DNA from: Allobosea sp.
Lineage (GTDB): Bacteria; Pseudomonadota; Alphaproteobacteria; Rhizobiales; Beijerinckiaceae
NCBI RefSeq assembly: GCF_017308015.1
Contig: NZ_JAFKFW010000020.1
Span: forward strand, 1 to 64,000
Reading direction: 5' to 3'
Length of the DNA: 64,000 nucleotides
The notes under the pieces are model-generated. The model saw only the letters and a program-made list of their open reading frames with translations, made no database searches and had not been told where the DNA came from. Each line of letters begins with the position of its first letter. Position 1 is the stretch's first letter. Both the position numbers and the translations under genes were made by a program. This document shows, one piece after another, positions 25,958 through 35,007 of the stretch.

Positions 25958-27613
25958 TTACTCCCCAGCCTGCAGCGCAGCGCCCTGCAGCGCCGGCAGG
26001 TCGGTGTCGCCGGCACCCGCCGCGGCCTGCGAGCGGGACATCCGGATCGTCATCCAGACATTGTAGGAGGCGACGATCGCGCCGAGCAGGAACAGGAGCC
26101 CGCCCACGGTGCGCGCGATGTAATAGGGATGCATCGCCACGAGACTGTCGATGAAGGAATAAGCCAGCGTGCCGCTGTCATTGTAGGTGCGCCACATCAG
26201 GCCCTGGATGATGCCCGAGTTCCACATCGCGAAGACGTAGATGACCGTCCCCGCCAGAGCGAACCAGAAATGGACTTCGATCAGCTTGGGCGAATACATC
26301 CGCTCGACTTTCCACATCCACGGCACCAGCGCATAGAGCGAGCCGAAAGTGATCATGGCGACCCAGCCGAGCGCGCCGGCATGGACGTGGCCGACGGTCC
26401 AGTCGGTGTAGTGCGAGAGCGAGTTCACCGCCCGGATCGCCATGAACGAGCCTTCGAAGGTCGAGAGCCCGTAGAACACGGCGGCGACCATCATGAAGCG
26501 CAGCGTCGCGTCGTCGCGGACCTTGCCCCAGGCGCCGTTGAGCGTCGCCAGCGCGTTGCCGGCCGAGGCCCAGGACGGCACCAGCAGCACCACCGAGAAA
26601 GTCATGCCCAGCGTCTGCACCCATTGCGGCAGCGCCGTGTAATGCAGGTGGTGCGAGCCCGCCCACATATACATGAAGGTGATGCCCCAGAAGCTGATGA
26701 TCGACAGCCTGTAGGAGTAGATCGGGCGCCCTGCCCGCTTCGGCAGGTAGTAATACATCATCCCGAGGAAGCCCGATGTCAGGAAGAAGGCGACCGCGTT
26801 GTGGCCGTACCACCACTGCGTCATCGCGTCCTGCACGCCCGAGAACAGCGAATAGCTCTTGGCCTCCCCGAAGGAGATCGGCACCGCCAGGTTGTTCACG
26901 ATGTGCAGCACCGCCACGACCAGGATGAAGGCCATGTAGTACCAGTTGGCGACGTAGATATGCGGTTCCTTCCGCCGCTGCAGCGTGCGGATGTACAGCA
27001 GGAAATAGGTGACCCAGACGATGACGAGCCAGAGATCGGCATACCATTCCGGCTCGGCATATTCCTTGGACTGGGTGATGCCCATCAGGTAGCCGCTGGC
27101 CGCCAGCACGCAGAACAGGTTGTAGCCGATCAGCACGAACCACGGGCTGAACTGGTCGGGCAGGCGCGCCCGAGTCGTCCGCTGCAGGACATGGAACGAG
27201 GTCGCGATCAGCGCATTGCCGCCGAAGCCGAAGATCACGCCGGAGGTATGGACCGGCCGTAGCCGCCCGAAGCTCGCCCAGCCGGCATCGAAGGTGAGAT
27301 CGGGCCAGGCCAGCAGCGCCGCGACCCAGACGCCGAAGAACATGCCGACCACGGCCCAGCCGAGCGAGAGCACGATGCCGACCCGGGTCGGGTCGTCGTA
27401 ATAGCGCTTCAGGCGCTCGTCCGACGGCTCGGGCGCGAAATAGCTCGACATCACCAGGCCGATGCAGCCCAGGCCGAAAATCAGGACGATGGCGCCATGG
27501 ACTCCGAACAGATCCTCGCGGCCGGCGATCGCCATGGCGAGTCCGCACAGCGCCAGCACGGCTGAGATGGCAATGGCGCGCTGCCGCTCCGCGACAGTGA
27601 GTGTCGCAATCAT
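25958..27613 (-). CDS. ccoN: cbb3-type cytochrome c oxidase catalytic subunit CcoN
   Basis: A 551-aa integral membrane subunit that reduces oxygen at a heme b3-CuB centre with high affinity. The His ligands are seen in RPVHTSG, WYGHNAV, HHLHY and VGHVHAGALGW. I chose the ATG at 27613 because it matches the family N-terminus; the frame runs open upstream. It heads the tightly packed ccoNOQP-x-DUF2189-ccoI-ccoS-DUF6522 operon. No clear FNR or FixK box was found in its upstream 338 bases. Confidence 0.96.
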   Translation of the reverse strand: MIATLTVAERQRAIAISAVLALCGLAMAIAGREDLFGVHGAIVLIFGLGCIGLVMSSYFAPEPSDERLKRYYDDPTRVGIVLSLGWAVVGMFFGVWVAALLAWPDLTFDAGWASFGRLRPVHTSGVIFGFGGNALIATSFHVLQRTTRARLPDQFSPWFVLIGYNLFCVLAASGYLMGITQSKEYAEPEWYADLWLVIVWVTYFLLYIRTLQRRKEPHIYVANWYYMAFILVVAVLHIVNNLAVPISFGEAKSYSLFSGVQDAMTQWWYGHNAVAFFLTSGFLGMMYYYLPKRAGRPIYSYRLSIISFWGITFMYMWAGSHHLHYTALPQWVQTLGMTFSVVLLVPSWASAGNALATLNGAWGKVRDDATLRFMMVAAVFYGLSTFEGSFMAIRAVNSLSHYTDWTVGHVHAGALGWVAMITFGSLYALVPWMWKVERMYSPKLIEVHFWFALAGTVIYVFAMWNSGIIQGLMWRTYNDSGTLAYSFIDSLVAMHPYYIARTVGGLLFLLGAIVASYNVWMTIRMSRSQAAAGAGDTDLPALQGAALQAGE

Positions 27614-27951
27614 CGCTCGCCTTCTCCATGGCTGACATGGGCCGACGCCCCCATGCCTTCGAGGCCGGTATCGCACAAAAGGATCATTTCAGATACCCAA
27701 TTTGCCGATGAACGGGTCGGACAAAATGCCCTAGCACTGGTGGCCGTTGCCGAGCTGTGAACTGGCCGGAATCGCCTTCGTGAGTCCGGTGCAGGCCACA
27801 GGCCGAGCCCGGAATCTAGAACCGATGCCATCCAGAACTCAAGCGCCGGCCCATCCGCGCTCGTCCAGGAAACCGCATCGGCTCCGCATTCCCGGCTCTT
27901 CGCCGACGCGACGCCCGGAACGACGGAGGTTTCCGGGCTGGAGAAGTCGCC
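27614..27951. other. Intergenic region between napC and ccoN
   Basis: 338 bases upstream of ccoN and downstream of napC, on the same strand. It should hold the ccoN promoter. The less GC-rich part (about 27665-27735) is the best candidate. I looked for TTGAT-N4-ATCAA and TTGCG-N4-CGCAA sites and found none; the nearest match, around 27700, lacks a symmetrical second half. No gene is supported here. Confidence 0.5.
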
Positions 27952-28665
27952 TCACCGCTGTTCGATCTCGGCAAGATAGGTGCGGACGGCACGCTCCGGC
28001 CCGTGCCAGGAAGCACTGCCCTTGCCCTGCAGCTCCGGCGCATCCTTCCACCCCGGCTCGATTCCCGTCATGTCCGGCAGCAGATGGGCGATGCCCTTGT
28101 GGCAGTCGATGCAGGTCTTCTCGCCCGTCGTCAGGAAGCGACCATGGATCTCGGCGGCGCGGCGCGTCTGCTTGGTGAAGTCCATCGCCACCGATGAATG
28201 GCAGTTCCGGCATTCCAGCGAATCATTCGCCTTCAATCGGGCCCATTCGTGTTTGGCGAGTTCGAGACGCATGTTCAGGAACTTCTCGCGCGTCGAGATC
28301 GTGCCGAAGATCTTGCCCCAGACCTCCTTCGAGGCCTGCATCTTGCGGGCGATCTTGTCGGTCCAGTTATGCGGGACGTGGCAATCGGGGCAGCTCGCCC
28401 GCACGCCCGAGCGATTCGAGAAATGGATCGTCGACTGCAGCTCCTGATAGACGTTGTCGCGCATCTCGTGACAGGAGGTGCAGAATTTCTCGGTATTGGT
28501 GACCTCCAGCGCGGTGTTGAAGCCGCCCCAGAACAGCACGCCGCCGACGAAGCCGCCGAGCGTCAGCAAGCCCAGCGGCAGATAGGCGCTCGGTCGGCTG
28601 ATGATGCGCCAGAAGCCGATGACGACGCCCCAGCACCAGAGAATGAAGGATTTGAGCCTGGCCAT
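27952..28665 (-). CDS. napC: Tetraheme quinol dehydrogenase NapC
   Basis: A 237-aa NapC/NirT-type cytochrome that carries electrons from membrane quinol to NapB. N-terminal anchor helix at about 29-50. Four heme c sites are visible: CTSCH (about 63), CPDCH (about 92), CRNCH (about 152) and CIDCH (about 184). The C-terminal extension ending in EIEQR is slightly longer than usual. It is the last gene of the napEFDABC operon, 12 bases after napB. Confidence 0.95.
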   Translation of the reverse strand: MARLKSFILWCWGVVIGFWRIISRPSAYLPLGLLTLGGFVGGVLFWGGFNTALEVTNTEKFCTSCHEMRDNVYQELQSTIHFSNRSGVRASCPDCHVPHNWTDKIARKMQASKEVWGKIFGTISTREKFLNMRLELAKHEWARLKANDSLECRNCHSSVAMDFTKQTRRAAEIHGRFLTTGEKTCIDCHKGIAHLLPDMTGIEPGWKDAPELQGKGSASWHGPERAVRTYLAEIEQR

Positions 28666-28677
28666 GATGCACGCGCC

Positions 28678-29148
28678 TCAGGGCTTCCGGCCAATGTCTT
28701 TGGCGTCCTGGAACCGGTTCTGAACCAGAGGCGCGACATCGGTCTGCTGGACATGGCATGCAGTGCAGAAATAGCGCCGCGGCGTCACGTCCGAGAGCAC
28801 CTGCCCGTCGCGATCCTGGAAATGGGTCACGCTGATCATCGGCGCGCCCGAGCCCTCCGTGAACTCGCGCTTGTGGCAGTCCATGCAGCGATTGGTGTTG
28901 AGCGTGAGCTGGTAGCCGTCGATCGCATGCGGGATCACGGGCGGCTGCTCCGGATAGTTGCGCATGCGCCGGACATCGTCGACGACCGGGCGGCCGAGCG
29001 CCGGCACGCGCTCCAGCGCCATCGGGTCGGCGGTACCCGTCAGGCGCGGCACGATCTTCACCGGTGCGCCCTCCTGCGAGACGGCGGCACCGAAAGCGAG
29101 GACGAGGCCCGCCGCCAGGGCGGCCCCGAGGAAGGTCCGCGAGCGCAT
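28678..29148 (-). CDS. napB: Periplasmic nitrate reductase diheme subunit NapB
   Basis: A 156-aa exported diheme cytochrome. Signal peptide at about 1-25. Heme sites are CMDCH and CTACH. The PPVIPHAIDGYQLT and RRYFCTACHVQQ blocks are family hallmarks. The ATG at 29148 shares one base with the napA stop, showing translational coupling. It gives electrons to NapA. Confidence 0.95.
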   Translation of the reverse strand: MRSRTFLGAALAAGLVLAFGAAVSQEGAPVKIVPRLTGTADPMALERVPALGRPVVDDVRRMRNYPEQPPVIPHAIDGYQLTLNTNRCMDCHKREFTEGSGAPMISVTHFQDRDGQVLSDVTPRRYFCTACHVQQTDVAPLVQNRFQDAKDIGRKP

Positions 29149-31649
29149 CAGCCCGAGACCGGAACGATCTTGACCGCGCATTTCTTGAAATCCGTCTGCT
29201 TGGAGATGGGATCGGTGGCGTCGAGCGTCGTCTTGTTGATGAGCTGGCTGGCGTCGAACCAGGGCACGAAGACCACACCGGGCGGCATGCGGTTGCGCCC
29301 GCGCGTCTCGACGCGGGTGCGCATCTCGCCGCGGCGCGAGATCAGCCTGATCTCGGCGCCCTGGTTGAGGCCGCGCTTGCGGGCATCCTCCGGATGCATG
29401 AAGCAGCGTGCGCCGGGGAAAGCCTTGTAGAGTTCCGGCACGCGCATCGTCATCGAACCGGAATGCCAGTGTTCCAGAACACGGCCGGTGACGAGCCAGA
29501 GATCGAACTCGTTGTCGGGTGATTCCGCAGGCGGCTCGTAGGGCACCGCGATGATCCGGGCCTTGCCGTCCTTGTTGCCGTAGAACTCGACGCCCTTGCC
29601 CGGCTTCACATAGGGATCGAGCCCCTCGCGATAGCGCCAGAGCGTCTCCTTGCCGTCGACCACCGGCCAGCGCAGCCCGCGGACCTGATGGTAGAGTTCG
29701 TAAGGTCCGAGATCATGGCCATGGCCGCGGCCGAAGATGGCGTATTCCTCGAAGAGACCCTTGTGGACGTAGAAGCCGAAATCCTTCGATTCCTGGTTCT
29801 CATAATCGGGGCTGGCCTCGGAGAGCGCGAACTTGTCGACCTGGCCGTTGCGGAACAGCACGTCGAACAGCGTCTTACCCTTGTAATTCGGATTGGCGTC
29901 GAGAATCTCGGCCGGCCAGACCTCGTCGGTGGTGAAGCGTTTCGAGAACTCCATGAGCTGCCAGAGGTCCGAACGGGCCTCGCCGGGTGCGTTGACGAGC
30001 TGGTGCCAGACATGGGTACGCCGCTCCGCATTGCCGTAAGCGCCCTCCTTCTCGACCCACATCGCGGCGGGCAGGATCAGATCGGCGGCCAGCGCCGTCA
30101 CCGTCGGATAGGCGTCGGAGACGACGATGAAATTCTCTGGATTTCGGTAGCCGGGATAGGTCTCGTTGCTGCTGTTGGGCGCCGCCTGCAGATTGTTGTT
30201 GACCTGAATCCAGTAGAAATTGAGCTTCCCGTCCTTGAGCATCCGGTCCTGCTCGACAGCGTGGTAACCGGGCTTCTCCGGAATGATCCCGTTCGGGATG
30301 CGCCAGATCTCCTCGGCATGCTTGCGATGCTCGGGGTTGGTCACCGTCATGTCGGCCGGCAGGCGATGGGCGAAGGTGCCGACCTCGCGCGCCGTGCCGC
30401 AGGCCGAGGGCTGGCCGGTGAGCGAGAACGGGCTGTTGCCCGGCTCCGAGATCTTCCCCGTCAGCAGATGCAGGTTGTAGACGAGCTGGTTAGCCCAGAC
30501 GCCGCGCACATGCTGGTTGAAGCCCATCGTCCAGAGCGACGTGACCTTGCGCTTGGGGTCGGCATAGAGCTCGGCGAGCTGCTGCAGGAAACCGGGCTCT
30601 ACCCCGCTCAGGGCCGAGACCTTCTCCAGCGTGTACTCCTTCACCGAGGCGGCATAGGCCTCGAAATCGATCGGGGTGGTTGCGGCCACGTCGGCAGCCT
30701 TGCGCGCCTTGACCTCGCGCGGATCGTCGGGACGCAGGCCGTAACCGATATCGGTCGCGCCCTTCACGAACGTCGTGTGCTTGTCGACGAAATCCTTGTT
30801 CACCCTCCCGGTCGTGATGATGTGGTTGGCGATGTAGTTGAGGATCGCCAGGTCCGTGCCCGGCTTGAACACGATGGGGATGTCGGCCAGGTCGGAGCTG
30901 CGATGCGTATAGGTCGACAGCACCGCGACCTTCACATGCGGCTGGCCGAGCCGGCGGTCCGTCACCCGGGTCCACAGGATCGGGTGCATCTCCGCCATGT
31001 TCGAGCCCCAGAGCACGAAGGCGTCGGCATGCTCGAAATCGTCGTAGCAGCCCATCGGCTCGTCCATGCCGAAGGTGCGCATGAAGGCATAGGCAGCGGA
31101 TGCCATGCAGTGGCGGGCATTGGGATCGAGATTGTTGGAGCGGAAGCCGGCGCGCATCAGCTTGGTCGCCGCATAGCCTTCGAAGATCGTCCACTGGCCC
31201 GAGCCGAACATGCCGAGCCCGGTCGGCCCCTTCGCCTTGAGGGTGGCCTTGGCCTTGGCGGCCATGGTGTCGAAGGCCTCCGCCCAGGAAACCGGCGTGA
31301 ACTCGCCGTCCTTTGCATAGACGCCGTTCTTCTTGCGCAGCAGCGGCTGGGTCAGCCGGTCGTTGCCGTACATGATCTTGGAAAGAAAATAGCCCTTGAT
31401 GCAGTTGAGGCCGCGATTGACGTCGGCCTTCATGTCGCCATGGGTGGCGATGACCTTGCCTTCCTTGACGCCGACCATGACGCCGCAGCCCGTGCCGCAG
31501 AAGCGGCAGGGCGCCTTCGACCATTTGATCTGCAGGGTATCGACGCCGCCTGTGACGGGCTGGGCATCGGCCGGGACGCTCATATTGGCGGCAAGCGCGG
31601 CGACACCGGCCGCCTGCGCCTTCAGCATCTCGCGACGGGACAGGGTCAT
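29148..31649 (-). CDS. napA: Periplasmic nitrate reductase catalytic subunit NapA
   Basis: An 833-aa molybdopterin enzyme that reduces nitrate to nitrite in the periplasm. It has a twin-arginine signal (SRREMLK at residues 4-10). The [4Fe-4S] cluster ligands are Cys48, Cys51, Cys55 and Cys83, and the molybdenum ligand is Cys181 in NARHCMASA. Length and motifs match complete NapA proteins. Its start overlaps the napD stop by four bases. NapD binds the signal peptide during maturation. Confidence 0.97.
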   Translation of the reverse strand: MTLSRREMLKAQAAGVAALAANMSVPADAQPVTGGVDTLQIKWSKAPCRFCGTGCGVMVGVKEGKVIATHGDMKADVNRGLNCIKGYFLSKIMYGNDRLTQPLLRKKNGVYAKDGEFTPVSWAEAFDTMAAKAKATLKAKGPTGLGMFGSGQWTIFEGYAATKLMRAGFRSNNLDPNARHCMASAAYAFMRTFGMDEPMGCYDDFEHADAFVLWGSNMAEMHPILWTRVTDRRLGQPHVKVAVLSTYTHRSSDLADIPIVFKPGTDLAILNYIANHIITTGRVNKDFVDKHTTFVKGATDIGYGLRPDDPREVKARKAADVAATTPIDFEAYAASVKEYTLEKVSALSGVEPGFLQQLAELYADPKRKVTSLWTMGFNQHVRGVWANQLVYNLHLLTGKISEPGNSPFSLTGQPSACGTAREVGTFAHRLPADMTVTNPEHRKHAEEIWRIPNGIIPEKPGYHAVEQDRMLKDGKLNFYWIQVNNNLQAAPNSSNETYPGYRNPENFIVVSDAYPTVTALAADLILPAAMWVEKEGAYGNAERRTHVWHQLVNAPGEARSDLWQLMEFSKRFTTDEVWPAEILDANPNYKGKTLFDVLFRNGQVDKFALSEASPDYENQESKDFGFYVHKGLFEEYAIFGRGHGHDLGPYELYHQVRGLRWPVVDGKETLWRYREGLDPYVKPGKGVEFYGNKDGKARIIAVPYEPPAESPDNEFDLWLVTGRVLEHWHSGSMTMRVPELYKAFPGARCFMHPEDARKRGLNQGAEIRLISRRGEMRTRVETRGRNRMPPGVVFVPWFDASQLINKTTLDATDPISKQTDFKKCAVKIVPVSG

Positions 31650-31933
31650 GGGATCACTCCGGGGTCGTCGAGGGTTTCGAGATCTTCGATCTGCTCGAAC
31701 ACCATGTTGGCCGAGAGCACGCCGTCGAAGAGGCTGATCGAGGCGAGCCGGTCACCGATAACGCCTGTGCTGGAGCCCTCCAGCACGACGACGATCTTGC
31801 CGTTCTCGACCCGATGGATCTCGGTTTCGGGAAGCTCCGCGATACGCGCGAGCACGGCCTCGACCTTGGCCGGCAGGGCCGAGACGACGGCGCTCGAAAT
31901 ATGATGGTAGCGCGGGCGGGCGGGCTCAAGCAT
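31646..31933 (-). CDS. napD: NapA maturation chaperone NapD
   Basis: A 95-aa cytosolic protein with the ferredoxin-like NapD fold: [12 protein letters not shown] at the start, [19 protein letters not shown] in the middle. It binds the NapA twin-arginine signal and holds back export until the cofactor is inserted. The ATG at 31933 lies inside the 3' end of napF (8-base overlap). Confidence 0.92.
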   Translation of the reverse strand: MLEPARPRYHHISSAVVSALPAKVEAVLARIAELPETEIHRVENGKIVVVLEGSSTGVIGDRLASISLFDGVLSANMVFEQIEDLETLDDPGVIP

Positions 31934-32438
31934 GGGTGGACTCCAGCAGGCGCGCACCGATCGCAATGGCCTGCGCCGGGCAGGCGGGGATGCAGGCACC
32001 GCATCCCGTGCAGCGATCGCCGGCGATCTCGGGCAAAGCCGGGCCGCCGAGTCGTGGGCGGAAACGGATCGCGCTCTCCGGGCAGGCATCGCCGCAGCTC
32101 TGGCAGACGATGCCGCGCCCGGCGAAGCAATCGGAGCCGACCGTCGCAACATGCTCGAAAGCGGGCAGCAGGCGATCGAAGACCGGCTCGGGGCAGGTTT
32201 CCGCACAGGCGCCGCAGAAGCTGCACTCGCTCACGGCGAAATTCAGGATCGGCCGGCCTCCGGCATCGAGTGCGATGATGTGCTGCGGACAGGCTGGCAC
32301 ACAGGCGCCGCAGCCGGTGCAAGCCCCGGCGATCGACGTCGCACGCGACCAGGGCGGGCGCACGCCCTCCGGTTGAGGCTGCGCAGATCGGCCGGTCAGG
32401 AAGCGTCGTCGTCCGGGATCGATGGCATTCTCGCCCAT
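31926..32438 (-). CDS. napF: Ferredoxin-type protein NapF
   Basis: A 170-aa cytosolic iron-sulfur protein. Cys motifs for [4Fe-4S] clusters are CTGCGACVPACP near 40, CSFCGACAETCP near 72, CQSCGDACP near 112 and CTGCGACIPACP near 142. The third is shorter and may bind its cluster with help from another cysteine. NapF is thought to help load or reduce the NapA iron-sulfur cluster before export. The N-terminal RRRFLTGR is usual in the family. Confidence 0.93.
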   Translation of the reverse strand: MGENAIDPGRRRFLTGRSAQPQPEGVRPPWSRATSIAGACTGCGACVPACPQHIIALDAGGRPILNFAVSECSFCGACAETCPEPVFDRLLPAFEHVATVGSDCFAGRGIVCQSCGDACPESAIRFRPRLGGPALPEIAGDRCTGCGACIPACPAQAIAIGARLLESTHA

Positions 32439-32448
32439 GCCAGCCTCC

Positions 32449-32643
32449 TCAACGCGGAGGCCCGGGCGGGCCGAGGACGAGCTGGGACATCCAGACGAGG
32501 AAACCGTAGCCGCCGACGATACCGACCGCCACGACCGGCCAGATCAGCACGGCCAAGGTCAGGAAGGCGAGGAACTCGGCTCGCTTGGTCGGCTTTTCAG
32601 GCACGGCATCCGGGCCGCCCGTCTTCGCGGTCTCGGTCGTCAT
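32449..32643 (-). CDS. napE: NapE small membrane protein
   Basis: A 64-aa protein with one membrane helix (about 29-53), preceded by KRAEFLAFL, the NapE signature. Its precise role is unknown in any organism. It is the first gene of the nap operon, 10 bases before napF. The longer frame upstream crosses the intergenic region and is not supported. Confidence 0.88.
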   Translation of the reverse strand: MTTETAKTGGPDAVPEKPTKRAEFLAFLTLAVLIWPVVAVGIVGGYGFLVWMSQLVLGPPGPPR

Positions 32644-32976
32644 CTCCGGTCCTTTCGGCCGGCCGCATATCGCACCGACGCGTGTTGAGAGATCGACTAA
32701 AGAGAATATGGATTCCCGGACGCTGTCCATGTCAAGGGCCGCATCGCGCCGCCGTTTCGCTGACATCTTTGACATAACGCAAATTCGATAGGCCGAATGC
32801 AAGCGACCACACAGAGTGGTCCCGATATTGCTTGCTGCGTGCCGGCCCTGCCCTCCCGAACAGGCGATCGTGCCGCACTTGAACCCTCCACGTGATTGCG
32901 GTCTTATCCGGCGCCGCGCTCCGATGCTTCGAGACATCGCGGGCGCCCCGAACTCGTCCGAAGGAAAGGCTGTCAC
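32644..32976. other. Divergent regulatory region between napE and the Crp/Fnr gene
   Basis: 333 bases carrying the promoters of the nap operon (leftward) and of the regulator (rightward). The one clear operator-like element is the site at 32769-32782. A TATTCT hexamer on the minus strand (32708 to 32703) could be a nap -10. An AGGAAAGG ribosome site lies just before the regulator start. Confidence 0.5.
32769..32782. promoter_or_regulatory. Hybrid FNR/NnrR-type binding site
   Basis: TTGAC-ATAA-CGCAA: a 5-4-5 dyad whose left half is FNR-like and right half is NnrR-like. Its centre is about 132 bases from the napE start codon and about 207 from the regulator start, so it could serve either promoter or give autoregulation. 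Confidence 0.55.
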
Positions 32977-32982
32977 GTGGGA

Positions 32983-33669
32983 ATGGACCGCAGCGTGCTG
33001 CGCAGCGTCCCGCTGTTCGCGGCGATGAGCGATACTCAGCTCGACCGCATGACGGCGCAGGCCACGGCACGGCGAATTCCCCAGGGCGAAGCCGTCTTCG
33101 AGCAGGGCGACCCGGCCAAGGCCTTCTATCTGCTCCTGCACGGCCGGCTGAAGGTGACGCAGGTCACACGCGACGGCCAGCAGATCATCGTGCGCGTCGT
33201 CCATCCGGGTGATCTGTTCGGCTTCACGCGGGCGCTCGGCCGCAGCGACTATCCCGGCACGGCGACAGCGGCGGTCGACAGCCTCGTCGCGAGCTGGCCG
33301 ACCGAATCCTGGGACAGCTTCGTCGCCGACAATCCGCATCTGGCGATGAACGCGATCCGCACCATCGGCCAGCGCCTGGACGAGGCCCATACCCGCATCC
33401 GCGAGATGTCGACCGAAGAGGTCGAGCGCCGCGTGGCCCATGCCGTGCTCAGGCTGGTCGAGCAGGCAGGCACGCGTGTGGACGCCGGCATGCGCGTCGA
33501 TTTCCCGATCTCGCGACGCGACATCGCCGAGATGACCGGCACGACACTGCATACGGTCTCGCGTATCCTCAGCGCCTGGGAGACGCAGGGCCTCGTCGAG
33601 GGAGGGCGCCAGAAACTCGTCGTCTGCGACGCTCCTGCCCTGAAGCGGCTCGCCGAGAACGCCGGCTGA
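32983..33669 (+). CDS. Crp/Fnr-family regulator, NnrR-like
   Basis: A 228-aa transcription factor. The cNMP-binding-type sensor domain (about 10-125) contains RIPQGEAVFEQGDPAKAFYLLLHGRLKV, and the winged helix is near 170-205 (ISRRDIAEMTGTTLHTVSR...). There is no N-terminal cysteine cluster, only one cysteine near the end, so it cannot bind an FNR-type [4Fe-4S] cluster. The recognition helix has HTVSR where E. coli FNR has ETISR. NnrR-type nitric oxide regulators look like this (family memory). A GTG at 32977 has better spacing from AGGAAAGG and may be the true start. Likely targets: nap, pseudoazurin and nnrS. Confidence 0.83.
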   Translation: MDRSVLRSVPLFAAMSDTQLDRMTAQATARRIPQGEAVFEQGDPAKAFYLLLHGRLKVTQVTRDGQQIIVRVVHPGDLFGFTRALGRSDYPGTATAAVDSLVASWPTESWDSFVADNPHLAMNAIRTIGQRLDEAHTRIREMSTEEVERRVAHAVLRLVEQAGTRVDAGMRVDFPISRRDIAEMTGTTLHTVSRILSAWETQGLVEGGRQKLVVCDAPALKRLAENAG

Positions 33670-34299
33670 TCAGGCCTCGGCCGGGGACCAGTCGTAGAGA
33701 TGGATCAGCTTCGGGTCGTCGGCATGCTCGACCAGCATCCGGCGGACGCGGTCCTGCCAGAGCGCGGCGAAGCTCTCGAGCCCGGCCGCATCCGCCTTCC
33801 CCGTCACGGCCTGCGGCATCACTGCGCCCATCGCCGGCGCATGGGGCACGGCACCGGTGTCGATATCGACCACGACGCCAGCGCCGGTATCGCGGCGGCG
33901 CAACGCCATCGTGCCTTCGATATCGGCGCCGAAATGCAGGAGATCGCGCCGGGAGAAGCGCCGCGCAGGGCCGATCCCGCCAAAGCCGGTCTCCGGCGCC
34001 GCGCCGGTCAGAAGAGTCGCGACCGAGGCCAGGACCCCCGTCGTACCCTGGTCTCGCTCGCCCCGCATGAAGACCTCGATGCCACCGCGTTCCGGCATCT
34101 CGTCGTCGTGGAGATAGGCGAGCCCGCCGATCACCATGAGATAGGCACCGGCGACCGCCGGGCAGGAATGGCCGGCCAGCCGGACCACATCCTCATAACC
34201 GTATTCGAGAATGCCGTTTTCGCTGGCGCCCAGGAAGGCGGAGAGCGGATCGCGAACCTTGAGACGCGGGGCGTCGGTGAAGAAGGACGGGAAGTTCAT
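33670..34299 (-). CDS. FmdE-domain protein in the nitrogen-oxide cluster
   Basis: A 209-aa cytosolic protein with an FmdE-type fold: AGHSCPAVAGAYLMV near residue 42 carries the conserved GHxCP, followed by a segment with TLLTGAAPETGFGG and GTMALRRRDTGAGV. The family is named after subunit E of formylmethanofuran dehydrogenase, but bacterial members occur without that enzyme, and no methanofuran genes are present here. The stop abuts the stop of the convergent regulator with no base between. Position between NnrR-like and Rrf2 regulators suggests a role in nitrate or NO metabolism (inference). Confidence 0.7.
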   Translation of the reverse strand: MNFPSFFTDAPRLKVRDPLSAFLGASENGILEYGYEDVVRLAGHSCPAVAGAYLMVIGGLAYLHDDEMPERGGIEVFMRGERDQGTTGVLASVATLLTGAAPETGFGGIGPARRFSRRDLLHFGADIEGTMALRRRDTGAGVVVDIDTGAVPHAPAMGAVMPQAVTGKADAAGLESFAALWQDRVRRMLVEHADDPKLIHLYDWSPAEA

Positions 34300-34378
34300 T
34301 GCGCTTCCTTTGAGCAGGAGGCGAGCGGCATCGCGGCTTCGCCCCGGAGAAACGTCATCCTGTGAAAACGGCCCGACC

Positions 34379-34810
34379 TCAGACCGGTGGGCGGGCAAGG
34401 CCGAGGCGTTCCGGATCGGCAAGCAGATCGGTCAGGGAATAGCGATCGAGTTCGCCGAGGAAGGCCTCCATCGCATCGCTCAGGATACCCCGCCAACGAT
34501 CCCCGCGCAGAACCGCGCGCCCTTCCGCCTCGCCGAAACATTCGACGATCGCGAACGCCGGCTCCGTCGCCCGGATCAGCATGCCGAGCGAGATATCGGC
34601 CGGCGGCCGAGCCAGCATCAACCCGCCGGCGCGGCCGCGGACGCCCTTGAGGAAATCCTGCCTGACCAGGAGATTGGCGACCTTCATCAAATGCGTCCGC
34701 GAGATGTCATGAGCCGTCGCCGCCTCTTCGACCGTGACCAGCCGCTCCGGATGCGCCGCCGCGAAGACGAGCAGCCTGAGCGCATACTCGCTGAACTGGG
34801 TCAGGCGCAT
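34379..34810 (-). CDS. Rrf2-family regulator (NsrR-like) lacking two cluster cysteines
   Basis: A 143-aa winged-helix regulator with the NsrR/Rrf2 pattern: MRLTQFSEYALRLLV at the start, the helix-turn-helix at about 27-50, GGLMLARPP, then VECF, and RYSLTDLLAD at the end. NsrR binds an iron-sulfur cluster through three cysteines in the VEC...C...C segment. Here only the first (in VECF) remains; the other two positions read Ala and Arg in GRAVLRGDRW. A start five codons upstream (MRAAP) is also possible. Located between the FmdE gene and nnrS. Confidence 0.85.
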   Translation of the reverse strand: MRLTQFSEYALRLLVFAAAHPERLVTVEEAATAHDISRTHLMKVANLLVRQDFLKGVRGRAGGLMLARPPADISLGMLIRATEPAFAIVECFGEAEGRAVLRGDRWRGILSDAMEAFLGELDRYSLTDLLADPERLGLARPPV

Positions 34811-35007
34811 GGGCGCCGCCCGCATCGGCACCCGGCCCGCTTCTGGCCGAAATCTGGAAAGAGCACCATCCGACAGTCCCGTTCGCCGCGCGAAGTCCCC
34901 CCTCACCCGGGGCGCCGGCCTTCTGGAGCGCGACGCTGCGCGTCTCCCGCGCCTCGATACGGCAATCCGCTCCCCTGCGCATCAACAGATCCTCTCCCTC
35001 ACCCATT

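Noticed and set aside
26178-27638. Minus-strand frame of 486 codons overlapping ccoN
   Set aside because: Out-of-frame shadow of ccoN, which has all heme and copper ligands.
27690-27720. Possible FNR/FixK box upstream of ccoN
   Set aside because: The TTTGCCGATGAA match lacks a symmetrical second half-site.
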